Below, in pieces: positions 16,610-19,935 of a DNA stretch of 19,935 nt (position 1 is the first letter of the stretch; each line of letters starts with the position of its first letter). This DNA comes from Promethearchaeota archaeon. Lineage in GTDB: Archaea > Asgardarchaeota > Lokiarchaeia > Sigyniarchaeales > SOKP01. The notes under the pieces were generated by a model. That model ran no database searches. It was given only the letters and a program-made list of their open reading frames with translations, and was not told the DNA's origin. Location of the stretch: assembly GCA_019058135.1 (NCBI GenBank), contig JAHLWE010000271.1:1-19935 (forward strand), written 5' to 3'. The position numbers were made by a program, and so were the translations under genes.

Positions 16610-16619
16610 TTTATAAATA
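16610..16619 (+). promoter_or_regulatory. Putative TATA box for the cyclophilin-like gene
   Basis: TTTATAAATA would place transcription start near 16640-16645. That allows either the GTG at 16664 or the ATG at 16700 to be the start codon. GGGGA at 16686-16690 favours the ATG. Confidence 0.45.
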
Positions 16620-16699
16620 TTTAGTAAATATTTTAATAAGAGATTATTATTCTATTTATATATGTGAAAATTTTACCCTATTATTGGGGAAATTATTAT

Positions 16700-17101
16700 A
16701 TGAATGAAAGTTCTGATAAAATACCAATTAACATAAATATTTTTGACTGTGGAACAATTAAGGCATCTTTTTATAGACATTTAAGTCCTTTTTCAGTTAT
16801 GGAAATTTTAGAAAAATTACCACTTACTATTAGGGGGAGATTTAATTTTATAGGTTCGAAGACTCATTGGATGCTTTCCCAAATAGGCATATCAGTGGGT
16901 CCTGACTCTAAGGCAACGCTAACGGTTGAGAAGGGAGATATTGTTTATTGCCCCCAGACTGACAGTGTTTATATCTTTATAGAGAATGATATACTTCAAA
17001 CAAAAATGAATAAAATTGGGAAAATTAATAATATAGAGGAGATAAATTTATTTTCTAATGCAAAGAATGGAACTAATACCGAATTAAAATTAAGTAATTA
17101 A
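16700..17101 (+). CDS. Cyclophilin-like-fold protein (small beta-barrel)
   Basis: A 133-residue protein from the ATG at 16700, chosen because GGGGA lies about nine bases upstream and because the conserved fold begins soon after; GTG 16664 would add 12 residues. The core NINIFDCGTIKASFYRHLSP...EILEKLPLTIRGRF and KGDIVYCPQTDSVYIFIEND resembles the small cyclophilin-like family typified by Thermotoga TM1367, with its pattern GDI.Y.P....+.IF. That family has the cyclophilin barrel but no established isomerase activity. The ~35 C-terminal residues are Asn/Lys-rich and probably disordered. Its stop lies eight bases from that of the convergent VTT gene. Fold call moderate, function unknown. Confidence 0.65.
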   Translation: MNESSDKIPININIFDCGTIKASFYRHLSPFSVMEILEKLPLTIRGRFNFIGSKTHWMLSQIGISVGPDSKATLTVEKGDIVYCPQTDSVYIFIENDILQTKMNKIGKINNIEEINLFSNAKNGTNTELKLSN

Positions 17102-17109
17102 ATGTTAAT

Positions 17110-17916
17110 TTATTTTTCTTTCTTTTGCCGATCTTCCAAATATCGACTCCAATCGAACCCAAATATAAACATCATAATTGTTAAAGTCAAAATTAACATA
17201 ATACCTTCAATTATCACATCTTGAATTGGAGTTAATTCTGCACCAATCCCTAAAAGTCCTAGTCTCACCAATACTGGCCAAGTGCAATAGAATAAAGTCG
17301 TAAAAGTCTTCCCAATCCATCCAGGCAATAATGCCTTGTACCATTTATAGTGAAGCAAACCAAGTGGAATATATAATAAATCATCTGGGGCAGGAGTTAG
17401 GGCAAATAGGAAAATGTATAGCGAAGTTCGTTTATCATTTTCTACAACCAATTTTCCAAACCCACTTAAATTCTTCATGATTTTGGAACTTGAAGCATCT
17501 ATTAATTTCCCAGCCCCATATCCAGCGATATAGCCAGCTAACTCTCCAACAGCACAACCTAATCCCCCAAATACGACAAAACCCATGATTTCCATCCAAA
17601 AATTACTATTAGCTAATATTTCTTCAAATAATAATCCCTGATTTCCGTATTTCATTAATAATGAATTTGATAATGTAAATAAAATGAATGGAAAAGGAAT
17701 TGGGAAGCCGATACTTGCAGATCCTATTAAGCAAACTAAAAAAACAATAAATACCCCCCAGAAATAATTAGTATCTTCTGTTAGAATCACAAAAGAAGAG
17801 CGCACTGATATTACAAAGTCTTGGAATTCAGGACTCACAAAAAATAATAATAAATACACAGAAACTGCAATATAGAAGAAAATAAAAACTCCTAGTAATC
17901 GCTTGGAGAGGGTCAT
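17110..17916 (-). CDS. VTT-domain (DedA/SNARE-associated type) membrane protein
   Basis: A 268-residue protein with five to six membrane segments, near residues 7-27, 52-65, 74-88, 110-132, 167-188 and 232-254. The VTT core is visible: GSASIGFPIPFPFILF at 65-80 (re-entrant loop), GELAGYIAGYGAG at 124-136, TPAPDDLLYIPLGLLHY at 174-190, and LLPGWIGKT at 196-204. VTT/DedA proteins include bacterial DedA/UndA-type lipid carriers and eukaryotic TMEM41B/VMP1 lipid scramblases, so a role in moving lipids across the membrane is likely by family. The C-terminus (DRQKKEK) is basic and probably cytoplasmic. It sits alone, convergent with the cyclophilin-like gene. The spacer to the Alba gene (about 140 bases) shows nothing I can name. 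Confidence 0.85.
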   Translation of the reverse strand: MTLSKRLLGVFIFFYIAVSVYLLLFFVSPEFQDFVISVRSSFVILTEDTNYFWGVFIVFLVCLIGSASIGFPIPFPFILFTLSNSLLMKYGNQGLLFEEILANSNFWMEIMGFVVFGGLGCAVGELAGYIAGYGAGKLIDASSSKIMKNLSGFGKLVVENDKRTSLYIFLFALTPAPDDLLYIPLGLLHYKWYKALLPGWIGKTFTTLFYCTWPVLVRLGLLGIGAELTPIQDVIIEGIMLILTLTIMMFIFGFDWSRYLEDRQKKEK

Positions 17917-18060
17917 GATTAATTAAAATTATTTTGAGTTATTAATCTTATTTAGTAATGATTCAAGCTCAAATTCTCAAACACAATGCTGATTGAAAAA
18001 ACACTAATGGACTAAAGGCAATAAATAGCAGAAAATAGACTTCTTCTAAGAATTAATGAA

Positions 18061-18396
18061 TTATTTTGTAGATAATTCGATTTCAATTCTAGAGATTAGT
18101 TCTTTATTGTGATTTTTGCTATTTCTTTTATAATGTTGACCTCTGATTCGAGAATCTTGGTTTCTCCCATAATTCCCATAATTATTCCTACGCGAACTTA
18201 TAGATATATTGCTAATATCGACTCCTGGATACATTCTTCTTTTTAGATCAACAGCGGTTTCGACAGCGGTTGCGATCTCGTCTCCTTCTCCTTTAATCAG
18301 AATAGTCCTCGTTCCAGCAGTGAATGCAAATATGCCATCTGTCGTGTATTTATTTTTGTCCCGTCGTGTTCTTACAGTGATAATCTTAGGGTTCAT
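18061..18396 (-). CDS. Alba-family nucleic-acid-binding protein with a basic Asn/Gly/Arg insertion
   Basis: A 111-residue protein. The Alba fold is seen in TRTILIKGEGDEIATAVETA (29-48), matching the I+A+G.AI..AVd segment of Alba, then LKRRMYPGVDISNISI (51-66) and the final strand SRIEIELS (102-109). Alba proteins are dimers that coat DNA or RNA in the archaeal cell. The usual beta-hairpin between strands 3 and 4 is replaced here by about 30 residues rich in Asn, Gly, Arg, Tyr and Lys (68-98), which should be a flexible, basic RNA-binding-like arm. Near the N-terminus, K14 and K16 lie where the DNA-contacting lysines of Alba occur. It is transcribed alone. Confidence 0.83.
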   Translation of the reverse strand: MNPKIITVRTRRDKNKYTTDGIFAFTAGTRTILIKGEGDEIATAVETAVDLKRRMYPGVDISNISISSRRNNYGNYGRNQDSRIRGQHYKRNSKNHNKELISRIEIELSTK

Positions 18397-18420
18397 ATTT
18401 AAAAAAAGGATATTTAAAAC

Positions 18421-18430
18421 TATATAATAG
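18421..18430 (-). promoter_or_regulatory. Putative TATA box for the Alba gene (leaderless start)
   Basis: On the minus strand CTATTATATA lies 25-34 bases before the ATG at 18396, with no Shine-Dalgarno site between. This spacing predicts a leaderless transcript. Confidence 0.45.
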
Positions 18431-18545
18431 AAATTTTAATATTACAGAATAAAAAGCTTGTTATATTTGCGTTATTTTTTACTATTATTTCAAGTAAATT
18501 TATATTTTAACATGACTTTTTAAAAATCAGAAATTCAAAAATGGG

Positions 18546-19067
18546 ATGATTTTTATGGAAGGATCTCGAGAGTTTATACCTAAAATTAAAAAGGATTTGG
18601 ATAAATTAGCTGAAGTATTTCAATCAGAATTAATTAACCAAAAAGAAATAATAACAGAATTGAAAGCAAGATTAAATGAAAAAGAGTATTCTAAAGATAA
18701 GGTGGAAGCATTAAAAAAAGAATTTCAAGATCTTAAAGATAAATTTGGAAAATTAAAATTAGAGAAGAATAAAGAAATTCAGGAAGCGAATGAGAAAATT
18801 ACCCAATTAGCTGAAGATAATGAAAAATTAGAGAGAAAATTAAGGGGATTTAGAAAAACAATAAATATTGTATCTAATTGGGTCGAAGAAAGAAAAGAAT
18901 CAATCGATGTTTTAATTTCCTTGTGTGAAGGACTTTCAAATATAGAAGAGATTTCTAAAGAAACAATGATACCTAGAGTTGTGCTTAAAAATAGAGTAAT
19001 TCCAATGTTATTAGAAAAAAATTTAATTTTATTTGATGACGATTTAAATAATTTAAACCTCAAATAA
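18546..19067 (+). CDS. Coiled-coil protein with probable C-terminal winged helix
   Basis: A 173-residue protein, or 170 from the ATG at 18555, for which GGATGAT just upstream could serve as ribosome binding site. Residues about 12-105 are a long Lys/Glu-rich coiled coil with leucines in heptad spacing. Residues about 118-165 (ISLCEGLSNIEEISKETMIP...NRVIPMLLEKNLILFD) resemble a winged helix: a helix, a turn, a recognition helix, then a short hairpin ending in hydrophobic residues. This suggests a dimeric DNA-binding or scaffold protein. I do not recognise a named family. TTTATATTTTAA at 18499-18510 could be its TATA box. It converges with the JAMM gene, 50 bases apart. Confidence 0.68.
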   Translation: MIFMEGSREFIPKIKKDLDKLAEVFQSELINQKEIITELKARLNEKEYSKDKVEALKKEFQDLKDKFGKLKLEKNKEIQEANEKITQLAEDNEKLERKLRGFRKTINIVSNWVEERKESIDVLISLCEGLSNIEEISKETMIPRVVLKNRVIPMLLEKNLILFDDDLNNLNLK

Positions 19068-19078
19068 TTAGTTATCTG

Positions 19079-19085
19079 TTTTTTT
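19079..19085 (+). terminator. Oligo-T tract after the coiled-coil gene
   Basis: Seven T in a row begin 11 bases after the stop codon, in the short spacer between two convergent genes. This is a possible archaeal terminator. Confidence 0.3.
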
Positions 19086-19117
19086 AAAAATATTCTTTAA
19101 AATTTAGAATATTACAT

Positions 19118-19935
19118 TTATTTCATTTTGAATTTTAATTTTTCTTCAATAATCTCAAGTTCTTTCGTATAGGAATTAAGTCTTTCATCTAAATATTCGA
19201 TTATCCTGCGTTCATCAGTATCCAAATAGTCATTATAAGGGCGAATGATGTCCAATTTTTCATTAAATCTAGTTTTAATCTTAACTAACCATTCTTTTGG
19301 TTTCAATAATTTTTTCTCCAGCTCTGTTTTAAATTTTTTTCTTGTGTCCTCAAATTTCTTTTTAGCTTCAGATTTAGTAGATGTTTTATCTTTTAGGATT
19401 TTTTTCAATTTTCGTTTTGATTTAGCTATTTCTTTCTCTAACTTTTCTCTATAATGCGGAACACGATATTTTTTTTCTAGGAATTTTGGATTATATTCAT
19501 ACAGATAACGATCTGCCTCCTCTTCAGCTAGCTCTTCTGAGGTTGTAATTTTTTTATCTCTTTTCGGAACTAAAATTAATCCAAAATTTCTTTGTAGTTG
19601 AGCCATTAACCTTTTTCGTAATATATTATGAATATAATGCAATAATTCCTTAATCTCTTTAAATTTTGGAAGTATTTCCTTAGCTTCATTATTAACGTTA
19701 TTTATTGCTTGATCAACAGGAACATCAAATTTTAATTCTGCAAATGCATATTTTGAATAAACTCCACGAGATGGATCAACAAGTCGAAGTGCTTTAATTC
19801 CCGGGAAATTATTGGTCTGTTCTGTGTGATTGTATACAATCCCAATTGCATGCGGATTACAACCTTGATATCCTAGGTGGGTTTTTTTATCAACTCCACT
19901 AAAGAAAAATCCAAATTCTGGATGTGTATGCCACC
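19118..19935 (-). CDS. Rpn11-like JAMM/MPN+ metalloprotease, C-terminal part (5' end outside window)
   Basis: The minus-strand frame is open from the right edge to TAA at 19118-19120, giving 271 visible residues; the ATG at 19642 is internal. The fragment opens with WHTHPEFGFFFSGVD, the JAMM zinc site H-x-H-P-x6-S-x2-D; Rpn11 has HSHPGFGCWLSSVD at the same spacing. The ligands are fragment residues H2, H4 and D15, with S12. HAIGIVYNHT and IKALRLVD then fit later MPN strands. The catalytic Glu and first strands lie beyond the window. JAMM enzymes cut isopeptide bonds to ubiquitin-like proteins or act as other zinc peptidases. About 200 residues follow the domain: a helix (95-125), then a very Lys/Glu-rich helical, coiled-coil-like tail unlike the Rpn11 C-terminus. 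Substrate unknown. Confidence 0.82.
   Translation of the reverse strand, partial: WHTHPEFGFFFSGVDKKTHLGYQGCNPHAIGIVYNHTEQTNNFPGIKALRLVDPSRGVYSKYAFAELKFDVPVDQAINNVNNEAKEILPKFKEIKELLHYIHNILRKRLMAQLQRNFGLILVPKRDKKITTSEELAEEEADRYLYEYNPKFLEKKYRVPHYREKLEKEIAKSKRKLKKILKDKTSTKSEAKKKFEDTRKKFKTELEKKLLKPKEWLVKIKTRFNEKLDIIRPYNDYLDTDERRIIEYLDERLNSYTKELEIIEEKLKFKMK

Larger units (their letters stand above)
15936..16663 (+). other. Gene-free region of about 0.73 kb
   Basis: No frame on either strand holds a convincing gene; stops are frequent in all six. The region contains the structured terminator element at its left end, diverged tandem repeats in the middle and a TATA-like box before the next gene at its right end. 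I saw no tRNA or known RNA gene pattern. The stretch 16441-16600 shows nothing I can name except a faint third repeat copy. Confidence 0.6.

Noticed and set aside
15936..16663. RNase P RNA, SRP RNA or a tRNA in the gene-free region
   Set aside because: No conserved core blocks, GC-rich stems or cloverleaf with TTCGA-type T-loop context were found; the region is uniformly AT-rich.

Overview
The window is an AT-rich piece of an archaeal chromosome. A thermosome, archaeal ribosomal proteins eL40 and eL38, a Pth2-type peptidyl-tRNA hydrolase, an archaeal TruD, type-2 methionine aminopeptidase and an Alba-family protein show that it is archaeal. The eL38/eL40 pair, together with an Rpn11-like JAMM metalloprotease at the right edge, points to the TACK/Asgard side of the archaea. 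I favour an Asgard (Lokiarchaeia-like) genome, but that assignment is inference.

Left part (1-6.7 kb), carbon metabolism. It holds the tail of an FGGY sugar kinase, a cytoplasmic GH106-type alpha-L-rhamnosidase-like hydrolase on the minus strand, and, divergent from it, a two-gene unit of an iron-type alcohol dehydrogenase and a tungsten-dependent aldehyde:ferredoxin oxidoreductase. A coherent but unproven reading is deoxysugar (rhamnose/fucose-type) use: glycoside cleavage, sugar phosphorylation, then disposal of the resulting aldehyde by reduction (ADH) or ferredoxin-linked oxidation (AOR).

Middle part (6.7-11.8 kb), housekeeping. On the minus strand lie a 74-residue orphan, the thermosome subunit and eL40 (54 aa). 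Divergent from eL40 is a plus-strand cluster: eL38, a NusA-like KH protein with no ordinary start codon, Pth2 and TruD.

Right-middle part (11.8-16.0 kb). A minus-strand membrane protein with a degenerate zinc ribbon faces away from a plus-strand unit of aspartyl-tRNA synthetase, methionine aminopeptidase and a sugar-nucleotidyltransferase-like protein. The last gene is followed by a structured element whose two long stems are arranged as in a pseudoknot. Beyond it is about 0.7 kb without genes, containing diverged 117/135-bp tandem repeats that share a CAGAGAA...TTCTCTG hairpin.

Right part (16.6-19.9 kb). It holds a cyclophilin-like-fold protein, a VTT/DedA-type membrane protein, an Alba-family protein with an Asn/Gly/Arg-rich insertion, a coiled-coil protein with a likely winged-helix tail, and the C-terminal 271 residues of the JAMM protease, whose 5' end lies beyond the window. 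No tRNA, rRNA, CRISPR array or insertion sequence was seen.
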